Below, one piece after another: positions 24,721 through 37,800 of a stretch of DNA of 64,000 nt (position 1 is the first letter of the stretch; each line of letters begins with the position of its first letter). The DNA comes from Engraulis encrasicolus (lineage: Eukaryota; Chordata; Actinopteri; Clupeiformes; Engraulidae). The stretch lies in the NCBI RefSeq assembly GCF_034702125.1, contig NC_085865.1:48216194-48280193 (forward strand), given 5' to 3'. The position numbers and the translations under genes are program-made. The notes beneath the pieces were generated by a model that saw nothing but the letters and a program-made list of their open reading frames with translations, made no database searches and was not told the origin of the DNA.

Positions 24721-25089
24721 CCCACGTGTCTGTCAGACTTTGTAACTCTGTACACTCGAATCAGCCAATCTCACAGCATGGGCGTTTGACTTTTCCCTCC
24801 CAACTGTAGCCCATTGCGCACGACTGACATGATTAACCACTTGCGGAAACGCTCAGTAAACGTGACACACATTTGTCATCATGCGGAGAGGTGGGCTGTG
24901 ATCGAAACACATTGAAAAAGTCCATCATTCACACAACCTCTTGTTTTGTATAAAAATTTAAACATGTTAAACATATGGCACGCACATTTTAGCAATGCAT
25001 TTTCAATAATAGGCTATTCTAATGCAATTACAATAATTAATTCCGTTGACAAACTGCACAACATTTTGTAGGGACATTGAAAGTAACTG

Positions 25090-25858
25090 AAAGTAACACT
25101 GATGAAGGCAGCCCCCAAGGTAGCCCCAGCAAGCCTCCATGTCCAGAGCCGAGAGCCAGCAGTGACGTCTTTTCTCTCACTTAGTTGTTGTTGGAGAAAC
25201 AAGAAAAAAAAGAAAAAGAAAGAGAATCAGAAAAAAGGTTCAGGCCAAGCAAGTCAGGACACAAAAGGGAAGGTTCTACAGAGAACAGCTGATATGTTCA
25301 TTCTTTATTGATTAAAAAATACTCAGGAACATGATTGGAAGTCCAAAACCAACAAAAAAGGAGCAGATTTAAGAATGAGTCAATGTGAAAATAAAAATAT
25401 ATGTAGGCCTACTGTTTATGATCTTAAGATATTCAGCATAAGTGGCAAGCTGACAAGATATGTGATGATACAGAAAAACAAACATTAAAAACACAATTGT
25501 TGAATGCAGGGTTCAATGCACTTTTTGTCCACATGTGGCAATACAGAGAGGGGGGGGGAATCAGTGGCACTCATGCTGAGGTGTTGACACACGCTGCATG
25601 ATATCGTCCTAGATTTTTGAGTTTGCCGGTTTCCAAAAGAACGAAAAAAAAAAGAAACAAAAAGAAAAACCTTGTGCACGCTCATGTCTGTTGAACTGCT
25701 CTTTCCAAAGGAAAACTGCACGTTGAGGACAGAACATCCTCTTACATCCCAAAGCCTAAGATTTTTTTAAAACCAAGGATTAATGTACCTATAAATAATC
25801 ATATTATTCAAATAGGCCAAAGGCATCACAGAATCATCATTGATGCACAGAACAGCAT
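25090..25858 (-). pseudogene. Orphan copy of the distal oxsr1 3' UTR
   Basis: Matches 42640-43535, the tail of the real oxsr1 3' UTR, including the block 'agctgatatgttcattcttt' and its poly(A) signal. It came with the tandem duplication and has no oxsr1 coding exons attached. Confidence 0.7.
25304..25309 (-). terminator. Orphan poly(A) signal AATAAA between the two transporter copies
   Basis: Same context as the oxsr1 signal at 42857-42862. It lies downstream of copy B on its transcribed strand. Confidence 0.45.
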
Positions 25859-26899
25859 TTGTGACTGAGAAGTCAGATGTAAGGAATGGAAGTAATACAC
25901 ATAAAACTTAAGTGACATTTTTTAAAATAACAGACAACAGATGAGATATAGTTAGAGCATTTACTAGAGGCAACAAAATAACAGAAGAGAAAAGAAGGGG
26001 AAATCCTCAACAGACATTGGTTTACAAAATTAAACCAAAACATAATTTTTAAACAATTCATTTTTGTACATACATGATGTTATAATAATGACAATTGCAT
26101 AAAATGTATAATTTAATATGTTATATATAGTATATATTATAGTCATGTGATATTTTAAATAATATCGTCAGATTTGAAGAAAATGTTTTTTTTACTCGAA
26201 AACAAGTGGCACTTATGTACAATATAATTTCATATCACATTAAACCTTGATCACAGATCTTTACAGTTTGGAAGCCTGAAGTACTTTGTCTTCTTTGCCA
26301 TTGCAAGGCAAGTTTTCAAGTTGTCTGTAAACAGGAACAAGGCAGTCTGCTAACCTTGTCGATGGAATGTGTGTCACATTTTGTAAAGTGACCGGAAAAA
26401 CATTTGGACGACTCATATGTCACCAAAGACTAATGTTGCTACACGGAATGAAGAAATGGCTCCTCCCTCATACACTAATCTTGCAAATAATATGCTGAAT
26501 TCGTGTTCATTTAAAGCACAACATGGTTTCATTCCTTTGCCTGTATCCTTATTGTTAATACGTTATCACGCTCAATAATCACCGGTAAGACTAAGGCACT
26601 GTAAACATTACACCAGGCACAGAGATTGTCGAGACGCAATCACCACTCCCACATCTACACAAGTGCAAAAAAGGTGCTGAATGCCAAAGTTGGGAGGACA
26701 AGTGTTACTGTTTTGTTAACATGACTATTTTGACAGCATGAGTGTTACCTGGCAAAGACACCGGTTGCGACACGAAGAAATGATACTGTCGCTCAAGTCG
26801 CTCAAATCACCCCTAGTTACCTGAATCACTTTTGTCTCTTCTCGCGCCAGCGACTCAATACAAAGTCAATTACTTCCATCGTTGGAAGTGCTTGGTGTA

Positions 26900-28629
26900 T
26901 TTGGGCAGTTAGGGTTCTGTCAGATATTTATAACAACAGAACAAGTGCATATAGTATTCTCAGTGCCATAGTTGGTGCCGATGGGAGTGCACTGTGCAGT
27001 AAATGTTCAGTAAAGCAAACATTAGTATTGCTGCATCAGCATGTGAAGAGTTTGGGTGTGGATGTACACATGGATATTCACATCAACTAGTGCAATTGCA
27101 AACTACAGTATATTCTGAGTGCCAAAGTTAGTACAAATGGCACGAAATAGTAAACGTCTATGAATCACTATTTCAAATGTTACTATTGGGTGTTGGCGTA
27201 CTGATGTGTAGGTAGTAAATCTCTATGAATGACTATAACAAATGTTACTACTGTGTTGCCGTACTGATGTGTACTGCAAATTATATGGAAATAAAGTGCA
27301 AGTAATATTTTGAAGTCCAAAGTGAAATGCCACTGGACAGTAATAATGATTATATAATTTAAAAAATCATCATGACAAATGTTACTGTTGGGGGATGAGT
27401 GTTGCTGTACTGATGGATATTCAGATCAATAATGGTCTTAGTGCCAATGGGAGTTTACTAAATTTACTATAATATTACTATACTATATTGGTGTACGGAC
27501 AGACCTTCACAACAACAGAGCAGGCGTGCAAATAATATTTTGAATGTAAAAGTGAAAATTGGGAAGTAAATCCATTGTTATCCATTATCACAAATATTAC
27601 TGTAGCTGCTAGGATGAGTATCGGTGTGTTGACAGTTTTTCAGAACAACGGAAAAATCCCAAATAAAACTGAGTAGCAAAGTTAGTGCCAATGTCGGTGG
27701 ACAGCAAACGTCTATGAATCATCATTCAAAATGTTAGTATTGCTGTGATTTGGTGTCCAGACAGATACTGTATTCAGAAGGACAAAACAAGTGCAAACCA
27801 TTATCGCAAGTGTAATATTACTGTGAGGACAGGGAGTTGGTGTATGGCAGTGGTTCATACACCTTTTCAGCAAGGACCCTTTTGGATTTAAGAATATTTT
27901 CACCACCACCCCACACACCATCAGTCTTGGCCTAGCAATGGATTTCTAGCAATTTAGGTAATTTTTTGTCCATTAATATTGCTAGACTTTCCATTAATAG
28001 TTTGTCCACTAATATTGCTAGAAATCCGCAGGACAGCAAATACATCTATTAGCGGTTGGCTGTTAACCTGCGTTTTTCCCATTTTCATGCAATGTCCCTT
28101 TTGTCCGTGACCCCTTCAGTACCTCCTAGGGGTCCTGGTCCCCAGTTTGAGAACCACTGGTGTATGGACAGATATTCAGAACAACACAACAACTGAAGAG
28201 CTTCGTTGCAAAATGAAAAATTTTTTGGATTTTTTTCAGGTAATTTACATTTTTGTATTGGGGCATTGCATTGAATTGCTTTGCCAAATGCATTTTATCA
28301 TAATGGCAGGAATTCATGCATACTTGTAGATGAAAGGCCGCCTGAACAGTCATTTCCAATAATAACATGCAAAAGTAAAAAAAAAAGTCATTTTGCGACG
28401 AAGCAATGCAAGCAATAATCCGGGTAATCTTCCATTGCCAAGTAACAATCTGGGTGCCAAAGTGCCAAATGGAATGTAAACCGTGATATGTAAATATCCA
28501 AACTGTTCCTTTTGCTTTGAGGATGAGTGTTAGTGGGCTCACAGATATTCGATATTCAGCTCATCAACGCAGTGCAAATAATATTCCAACCACAAAAGTT
28601 AATGCCACAAATCATCCCAAGCACAAATG
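26900..28629. repeat. Degenerate minisatellite downstream of slc22a13 copy B
   Basis: Same unit phrases as 8822-10128 ('gtgccaaagttagtg', 'atcactatttcaaatgttac', 'gatattcagaacaaca'). No exon seen. Confidence 0.55.
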
Positions 28630-28885
28630 TTACTCTTTCTCTGGGGAGGGCGTGGAGTGTGCAGGGTTTTCTACTGACAGATGTTCCTTCTCTGGTTCTG
28701 CGTGATCCTGCAGCTCCGTGTTGAGGGTCTCGGGCAGGAGGAAGCAGAGCGCCCCCCCAAGGAAGGGCAAGGAACCATAGATGACCATGGGGACAGCCCT
28801 GTGGTACACCTTCAGGAGCCAGATCAGGGGGGCCAGGATCCCCCCCACCCGTGCAAACATGGAGTTTATGCCCACACCACTCTGC
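28630..28885 (-). CDS. slc22a13: slc22a13 copy B exon 9 (TAA stop)
   Basis: CTACAG acceptor, then [16 protein letters not shown]. Stop at 28630-28632, inside the minisatellite edge. Confidence 0.9.
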
Positions 28886-31800
28886 CTGTAGGAAGACAGC
28901 GGGTTAGAGTTGGAGCAGCAATTTCTTAATTTAAGAATATCAGGGGTTGACTTTGAAATTTGAAGAATGTTCGCAACCCACCAAACTCAATACTCATCTC
29001 AATCCCCCTCTTTCCCCCCAGAAGGAGACTCCGGCAGTATCAAATTAAGATGACAATGAAAACAATATTCAATGGGATTGTTTAATTATATCTCACCATT
29101 TTTCAACACACACATCCGTCTCAAAAAGATTGGGTGCAGGCCTGCTCGCCGAAGCAGGAGAGTCGGCGGTAACATCACATCACTAGATAAACGGTAGCTT
29201 GGTGTTGCAGACTGTATTTTTCAGTTTTCATGTGACTTTGCTAGTCCTGCATCTAGGCCTGGACAATTTTTCGATTTCAATTTTAATCGCGATGTCAACA
29301 TTTTCTACGATTATAAATTATCGCACCCCAGGCGCTTGGAAGAAGCGTGCCATGCCCCGTCCCCTCAGTCTGATTCTCCCTGGACGAATTGCTTGATAAA
29401 CTTTTCACACCTTTAAACAGTCCCCAAATAGTTAGTTTGGAATGCTAAGCCCCTCTTAAGACTACAGACAAAGTTATGAGCAACTTGACGATTTAAGCTT
29501 TATTATTGGCTGTTGCATTTAATGAACATTGCTTCAAATGTGCCATTTTCTTGTTGACAAAACCTTAGATGTCCTCTTTGCTGGGTCCATATTGTTGCAT
29601 CTGATTCTCATTATGCATGTGAGAGCTGCCTGCATAAACAAAGTCATAATAAGCAACATTTGTTTGAAAAGTGTTATCTTCAGGCTTATTGGGTTTCTCA
29701 CTAAGAAATAAATCGTTATGAATGCAGTCTGTAAATATAGGCAAACAGATAATCTTATGTCATTTAAAAATATATATATTGGGAGGAATTTGGAAAAACT
29801 GGCCATCTGGGACTTTTGAGTACTCCTGCTATAGGGAATTGCACCTTTAGTCTTGTAAAGGATCTTTGTTTTAGACAGTTATCCCTCTTGTGGTTAAAGA
29901 TATTTGCTTTAGGCATTTATCTCTCATTTACCTCCTCTATAGATATTTTGTAGGCTATATTGTATTTATACAAAACTTGTGTATGTCTCTTCTTTAAGAT
30001 TATCCATTTTTGTGTGCAGTTCTGTGCAGTTTGCTATTTTCCCTGGACCAGCCTTTATAAAGTCCTTTCTAGGTGTCATACCTTGCACCATTTTTCACAA
30101 TCCATGTGTTGGATTCATGCCCCCCTCCACCGGATTTTTGTTTTGTTTTGTTTTAATTGTGATTTTATTCATATCGACTTTGCTAGTCCTGCACCAAATC
30201 TTTTTGAGACGGACGTGAGTGTTACACTTAGTTCAACTTACCTCATGACTGTGGGGTAGAGCTCAGCGGTGTAGGTATACACAATCATAAAAGCAGCTGC
30301 AGAGAAGAACTTCCCTAGCACAGCGATCACTGTCAACGCCACAGGTATCGCTGGGAAGGCAGAGACAAGGAGTAGGTTAAAGCCTAGCCAGGCCATGCCC
30401 TCCTAGTGACGCAACACCTTCTGCATTGAAGAAGACACTTGAAAGTCGATGATAATCAGTTAAAGAGTCCACACATCCAAAACGTCTAACCAGGGAGCAG
30501 GACAACCAAGATCAAAGAGGAAAAAAAATACTTTGAAGAAGTATGCCTATGGAATAATTCAGCAATTACTATCCGAATAAGAAACTTAATTGAAGTAGTT
30601 GGAAGTATAAAGGCATATTGACAGTACCGGATACAGTATGCGAAGAGAGAAAAATATTGTCTTTTGATCAACTTCAACAACCAGCTGATCTCTCACGGTA
30701 CCCTAGTGTTACCCGCACAGTGGTTGAAAATCACTGTACTAGTACCGAATGGAAAATCTTTGGAAGTACCCTCTGGTATGGCAGGCACGACGAGGCAGGC
30801 AGCTCCACTGATGAACAGGGCTATGCTGAGGCAGATGCGCCTGCCAAAGCGCTCGATGAGGGGTAAGCAACCAAGGCGAGAGGGAATCTCAGCCATGCCA
30901 AATATCAGCTGGGTGAGGTAGATGTCCAGGCCAAAGCTCCCAACGTTCAGGCTCACACCGTAGTACACCAGGCTGGTGACAAACCTGTCCAGAGTAAAGA
31001 CAAGTAGGGCTGTTACGATTAAACGACTAATCGTGACTAATTGACTATAAAAATTAGTCGACAAGAATTGTCATAGTCGACTAATCGTTTCCTTTAATTC
31101 AATGCTTTTTTACTTACTTTACTAATGCTTTATTACTTTATTGGAATCTTGTGAGCAAACCAAAGACATTCCTAGCAACTGTATTTTATACTGTTGATTT
31201 GGCTATAATAAACTTGAACTTGAATTTGCCCAGCACGTATGAATTGGACGTTGTATCTCGGAGTACATAAGCTACTATCATGATTTCAAGCTCATTGTGA
31301 GCTCAGGGACCTAATTTTAACGGTTTCTTTCTTTTTTTCCCCAATTTCCTCGACGATTGAAGTGCTAGAGTACTTGAAAAATTAATCGTTAGACTAATCG
31401 ACTATTCGGAAAAAATAGTTGATAGATTAATCGGGAGAAAATAATCGTTTAGGACAGCCCTAAAGAAAAGGACAGAAAACAGAGTTGGGTGACAGATTAA
31501 GAAGCTACAGTTCAGTGTCACATATTCCAAATGACCTGGTTTTACCAGTCCTAGAACATGGTCTTTTGGAATATGTCTGGAGCTCACACTCAAAAAAGAC
31601 GTGAAGGTACACTGTGCAAGATCTTTGTTGTTTATTTCGAGAATTCATACTACCCATTCACTAATGTTACATTTTCACGAATACTTACCACCACCATCAA
31701 ATTCTAAGGGATCTTCTCTATGGTCCGCCATTTTGAATTTTCAGAAATAGACATTTTAGCTGCAAAAATGACTGTACTTGGGCCATGCCAGAAAATATTA

Positions 31801-34800
31801 GTTTATTACTTAGTAAACTTTTATGGAAAGATCAAATTTGGCAATAGGCAACCCAGTTTCAATGAGCAGCATAGTTGCAGTACCATTTTTGACCAATTCA
31901 TGCACAGTGTACCTTTAAAGGGACACTGTGTGAGATTTTTAGTTGCTTATTTCCAGAATTCATGCTAAAATTAGTTGCACTTGAAAAAGGACGAAGGTCC
32001 GAAACGTCGTGCAAATAAATCACTGGGAGCATTAACAGTGTCGCGGACTTCTATCATTAATTTCAGTTACTCTATTTTGTCCAGCACCTGTGCCACTGAT
32101 GTGCGCGCATTCTCCACCTTCCAGAATTCATGCTACCCATTCACTAATGTCACCTTTTTCATGAATACTTATTACCACCATCAAATTCTATGAGGATTCT
32201 AGGGGATCTTCTCCATGGTCCGCCATTTTGAATTTCCAGAAATAGCCATTTTTAGCTGCAAAAATGACTGTACTTGGGCCATAATAGAAAATATTAGTTT
32301 ATTACTTAGTAAACTTTCATGAAAAGTTGCATAGTTCCAGTACCTTTTTTGACCATTTCCTGCTCAGTGTACCTTTAAGAAGATATGCCCAAATAAACTA
32401 GGTTTTTAAAGATCTCACATATGCCGTGCTATATTTACAAAGTGCAAACGTTTCGGGTGACTCCATCCTCAGTGCAAAAAAAAAAAACAGAACAAACATT
32501 CACATAACTTTAAAAAGGAAGTGACATCAGAAGCAAGGAGGCAATCAGTACATCAAGTACACTACAGGCTGCCTGATGGGGCTTTTAGTACGTATGAGTA
32601 CGTATGAGTACATATGAGTACATATGAGTACTACACCCCTCTATGCACAGACCTGGATGATAAACTGTCATAAGGCCTCATAAGGTGCTATAATGTTCCA
32701 TGTGAGATCATAAGTCGACAATGTGTGCTCTAAGTGAAGTGAAGTTTATATGGATGCATCTGTAATGCACTGTATTATAATGCACATCTATAATGCATCA
32801 TAATGTACTGTAAGCCCCATCAGGCAGCCTGTAGTTTATATCCAGTCACGAGCACTCATAACACCCTTGGATTTATAAAGCATTATAAGCTAGATTCATG
32901 GTTATTCATTACTGTTAACATAAAGCATTATGACACATCATGGGTGTAGTCGTAATGCGTTGTAAGTAATTATAATGTGCATTATAATTAGTTATAAATG
33001 TGCTCATAATGCGCTATAGATATTGGCTTCATAGAAAGTGTTACCCAATGTTCTTGTTCCAACTTTGTCTTCCAAAAAGTTAATGGTGGTGTTGTTACAC
33101 AAACAGAAGGGGAGTCTGAATACTACAGAGTACAGTTTAAGTGTTTATTCTGTTAGTGGCCCTGGCTCTTACTGGTGGAACGCTATGCATTAAGGAGCAA
33201 GAAATGTGTTTATTTTGTCAGTGGACCTGGCTCTGTCTGTGTTGCATACTGACCAGATATAGCACATGATGAGGGCCCTTTTTCTCAGGTAGGCAACTCT
33301 GAAGAGGTCCAATATCGTGCCAGTTTCCGTTGTGCTATCGGCCTCTAGCTAAACAAAAACAGCACCCATTTAGAAAGTGTTATTCCAAAATTTGCTTTGA
33401 TATATCCACATTTGCTACGTTTACATGAGACATTTAATTCAGCATTAACTGATTTTAATTCTGAATAAAGCTTTGAAAACGTCATATAAACACCTCTTAA
33501 TTCGCAATTAAAGGAAAGGTCAAAGGAAATTCGACGGAACTATTTAATTCTGAAATATTAATTTGGAATTAAAAACATCATGTAAACGTAGTGAGTGTCA
33601 TCCATCCATCCCTCCGTCCGTCCGTCCATCCATCCATCCATCCATCCATCCATCCCCAAAAGGCCTGTTTTCATCAAACTGAGCATAACAAACAAATTAC
33701 AATGTGAAATGTTCTGTGACAGAAGAAGAAGCAATAAGCACCTGATCTAGCAGTTTTTCTGGAACGTCCCTTTTGTTGACCCGTGCAACTTTCTGAATCT
33801 CCTTCCGAGCCTCATCTTGTCGTCCCTGCGTAAGAAGCCAACGAGCCGATTCTGGAAGAAGCCTTGGCAACAAGATAAGAAGATAATATGATGGACTAAC
33901 AATGGACTAACTGAGATTGACATCATACTTTAAATGCCCCTGTTTATACCCATACCCATGGGCAGTCATGGGTAAGCGGTTAGGGCGTCAGACTTGTAGC
34001 CCAAAGGTTCCCGGTTTGACTCCCGACCCGCCAGGTTGGTGTGTGTATGTGTGTGTGTGTGTGTGTGTATTAACCAGTGCTCTCCCCCATCCTCCTCCAT
34101 GACTGAGGTACCCTGAGTATGGTACCGTCCCGCCGCACTGCTCCCTTGGGGCGCCATTGGGGGCTGCCCCCTTGCACAAGTGAGGCATAAATGCAATTTC
34201 GTTGTGTGCAGCGAACACTTGTGTACTGTGGAGGGCTGTGTCACAATGACAAATGGGGGTTAGAGTTAGAGCTTTCATGCGTTCACATTGTCTGACACAC
34301 ACTCTGAGGTTTAAAATGACGAGTTCACTTCTTTACATTACATTACACTTACGGTACCTAACACTTTTATCCAAAGGGACTTAGAGCTGTTTATAGGGTA
34401 TTGGTTACAGACCCCGGAGCAATGTGGGGTTAGGTGCCTTGCTCACAAGCACTTCAGCCATGGATGGAGGGCGTGTAGGGAGAGGTAAGGGTGAGGGTAA
34501 CGTAAGGGTGGGATTTGAACCTGCAATAAAAAGGGGTATGCCACTATTTTGACTTTCACTAGCTTAGCGACATATTCCCTCTTTTAACTTGTCTTAAAGC
34601 AAGACAACGGCTTACATGAAAAATAAGACACTTTACTACCTTTATAAACCCCAGCCAACGATTTTAACCGTATTAAGCCCCAAAATAGTGGCATACCCCT
34701 TTAACCTTCCACATTTGAAGATGCTCCAGTGACATTCTTAATAATAACCCAATTTTGGGCGCCCTCTCTCCCCTAGGCCTGGGACAACTGACCCCTTTGT

Positions 34801-37800
34801 CTCCCCCCCCACCCCACCTTGGCGTCCCTGCCTACCAGTAGTGCACCCCCAGCAGCACGAGCGGTGCGGAGAGCACCAACTGCAGCAGCCTCCAGTCTCT
34901 GATGGCGAAGGAGATGCCCGAGAGCAGCATTTGGCCCACGGCGAAGCAGCTGTGGGTCACGATGGTGAAGAGGGCTCGCTTTGACGTGCCACACCACTCT
35001 GCACCTATACAACAAGGACCAACAGTATATTTACTGTCTATTGTATATTTACTGTCAGTGTTTAGGCTTCAGCTGTGGGACACGATGGTGAAGAGTGCTC
35101 GCCTCGAAGTGCCAGACCACTCCACACCACAACAAATATATTAGGGTTCAACTGTGGGCCACGATGTCGAACAGGGCTCGCCTCGAGGTGCCACACCACT
35201 CCGCACCTATACAACAAATACATAACAGTGTTTAGGGTTTAGTTGTGGGACACGATGGTGAAGAGAGCTCACCGCGAGGTGCCACACCACTCCACACCTA
35301 CAAGGACCAACGCACGACAAGGACCAAGACTATATTTACTGTACAGTATATTACAGTGTTTAGGGTTGAGCTGTGGGACACGATGGTGAACAGGGCTCGC
35401 CTCGAGGTGCCACACCACTCCGCACCTATACAACAAATACATAACAGTGTTTAGGGTTTAGTTGTGGGACACGATGGTGAAGAGAGCTCACCGCGAGGTG
35501 CCACACCACTCCACACCTACAAGGACCAACGCACGACAAGGACCAAGACTATATTTACTGTACAGTATATACCGTATATATACCGTATATTATACGGGCA
35601 GTCATGGGTGAGCGGTTAGGGCGTCAGACTTTCATCCCAGAGGTTGCCGGTTCGACTCCCGACCCGCCAGGTTGGTGGGGGGAGTAATCAACCAGTGCTC
35701 TCCCCCATCCTCCTCCATGACTGAGGTACCCTGAGCATGGTACCGTCCCACCGCACTGCTCCCCATGGGGCGCCACTGAGGGCTGCCCCCTTGCACGGGT
35801 GAGGCATAAATGCAATTTCGTTGTGTGCAGTGTGCAGTGTTCACTTGTGTGCTGTGGAGTGCTGTGTCACAATGACAAATGGGAGTTGGAGTTTCCCAAT
35901 GGGCTTTCTTCTTTTCTTTATTACAGTGTTTAGGGTTGAGCTGTGGGACACGATGGTGAAGAGAGCTCGCTGCGACGTGCCACACCACTCCACACATATA
36001 CAACAAGGAGCAACTGTATAGTACATTAGTGTTCAGGGTTCAGTTCATTTGGAAAGACCTCGATGCAGCAGCTCTCAATATACCCGAAGTGGATGCCTAC
36101 CTACCTAAGACAAAGGCGTTCATCACTATCCCTGAGACTGCAATGCCGACGACGAATCGTAAGGCGATGTAAACATATATGTTTGGGGAAAAGGCCACTG
36201 CCACTCCAAACAGCAACTCAAGCAGCAGGGACAGCAGCAAGACAAATCGCCGTCCATATCTGCAAAACAAGAGATACATGGTTGTATAGATTCTATACAG
36301 ATGTGCACAAAATGCCTGGTCTGCCTATCTATATGCATGTGTGTAATATGTTTGGCAACACTTTACTTGACTCCGGTGTCATAGGCATGTCATTACAGTG
36401 TCTTAACAGTGTCATGGCACAGTTATGCACGTGTCATAAACATTATGTCCATGTAATAAACATTTTATGACTGATGGCCTTAAGTGACATTCGGTTATGG
36501 CATTCTTTGCCATAACTGAATGTCACTCAAGGCCATCAGTCATAAAATGTTTATGACATGGACATAATGTTTATGACTTATCTATGACTGTGTCATGACA
36601 CTATTATGATACTGTAATGACATGCATATGATGACATGCATATGACGCCGGCGTCAAGTAAAGTGTTACCGTATGTTTCCTCTGTCATAGCAAAGTAACT
36701 TAACTCACTACTTGCCACTTGATATTGATAAGTGTGATCGTTTATCACCAGAAATTAACATACTGTAAATGAGACTAAGGAATTGCTGACCAATCAAAAA
36801 CTCTATTTCTATTTGTTGCATGAGGTAGCCTATACATAAAATTCAACACAAATCAACAGACTTGAATTGCAGTTTAATCAAAGCATCTGCAACTGACAGA
36901 ATCATTATTGAATTTCTTAAATGCACGACAGCGTCTAAAAACATTTTTTTTCTTTTCAGTTATATGATGATTGACAGGTATCAGCCTATTGTGACAAGAG
37001 TTGTATAAAGTAGAAATAGTATTACAAATGTAACTATAATGCTAGTGGATTGATACATATATAACATAGTTGCAACTTTGTAATATACTACAAGTGTTGT
37101 AATTACATCTTTAAAGGTACACCGTGTAAGGTTTTTTGTTGCTTATTTCCATAATTCATGCTGCCCATTCACTTATGTTACCTTTTTCATGAATACTTAC
37201 CACCACCATCAAATTCTAAGAGAATTGCACTTTTCATACATGAAAAGGGGGCTCTTCTCCATGGCTCGCCATTTTGAATTTCCAGAAATAGCCTAGCCAT
37301 TTTTAGCTGCAAAAATGAGTGTACTTGGGCCATACAAGAAAATATTAGTTTAATACTTAGTTAAACCTTCATGAAAAGATCAAATTTGGCAATAGGCAAC
37401 ACAGTTCCAATGAGCAGCATAATTGCAGTACTTTTTTGACCATTTCCTGCACAGTGTACCATTAAGAGTACCCCTACTTCTGCTCTTGTGATTGTGACCA
37501 TATGAATTGACCCAATATCTTGCATCCTTACTTGTCCGCCATTGGTCCAAGGATCAAAGCACCAATCAGGAGTCCAGACATATAAATGGACTGAGAAGCC
37601 TCGTTGATTGGGGCATTGTCACAGACCAAGCTGAACTGTGGAGAGGAGAGGGTATAGGGTTTGAAATAAATAAATAAATAAAAATCAAGCACAACCAATG
37701 AAACGGTCAGGCACTGGAATAAATAAGAATAAAACACCAGAGGACAACTAGGGAGTATTCCAAGAAACTGGCTAAATAGTAAACCAGGATTAACCTTGAG

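Noticed and set aside
33960..34040. tRNA gene
   Set aside because: The box A/B-like sequence belongs to a SINE found three times with the same long tail; no complete cloverleaf.
35245..36026. Additional functional exon 4 copies or a third transporter pseudogene
   Set aside because: Every unit holds only the first ~57 bases of the exon, and no other exon is repeated nearby, so this is a local tandem repeat rather than a gene copy.
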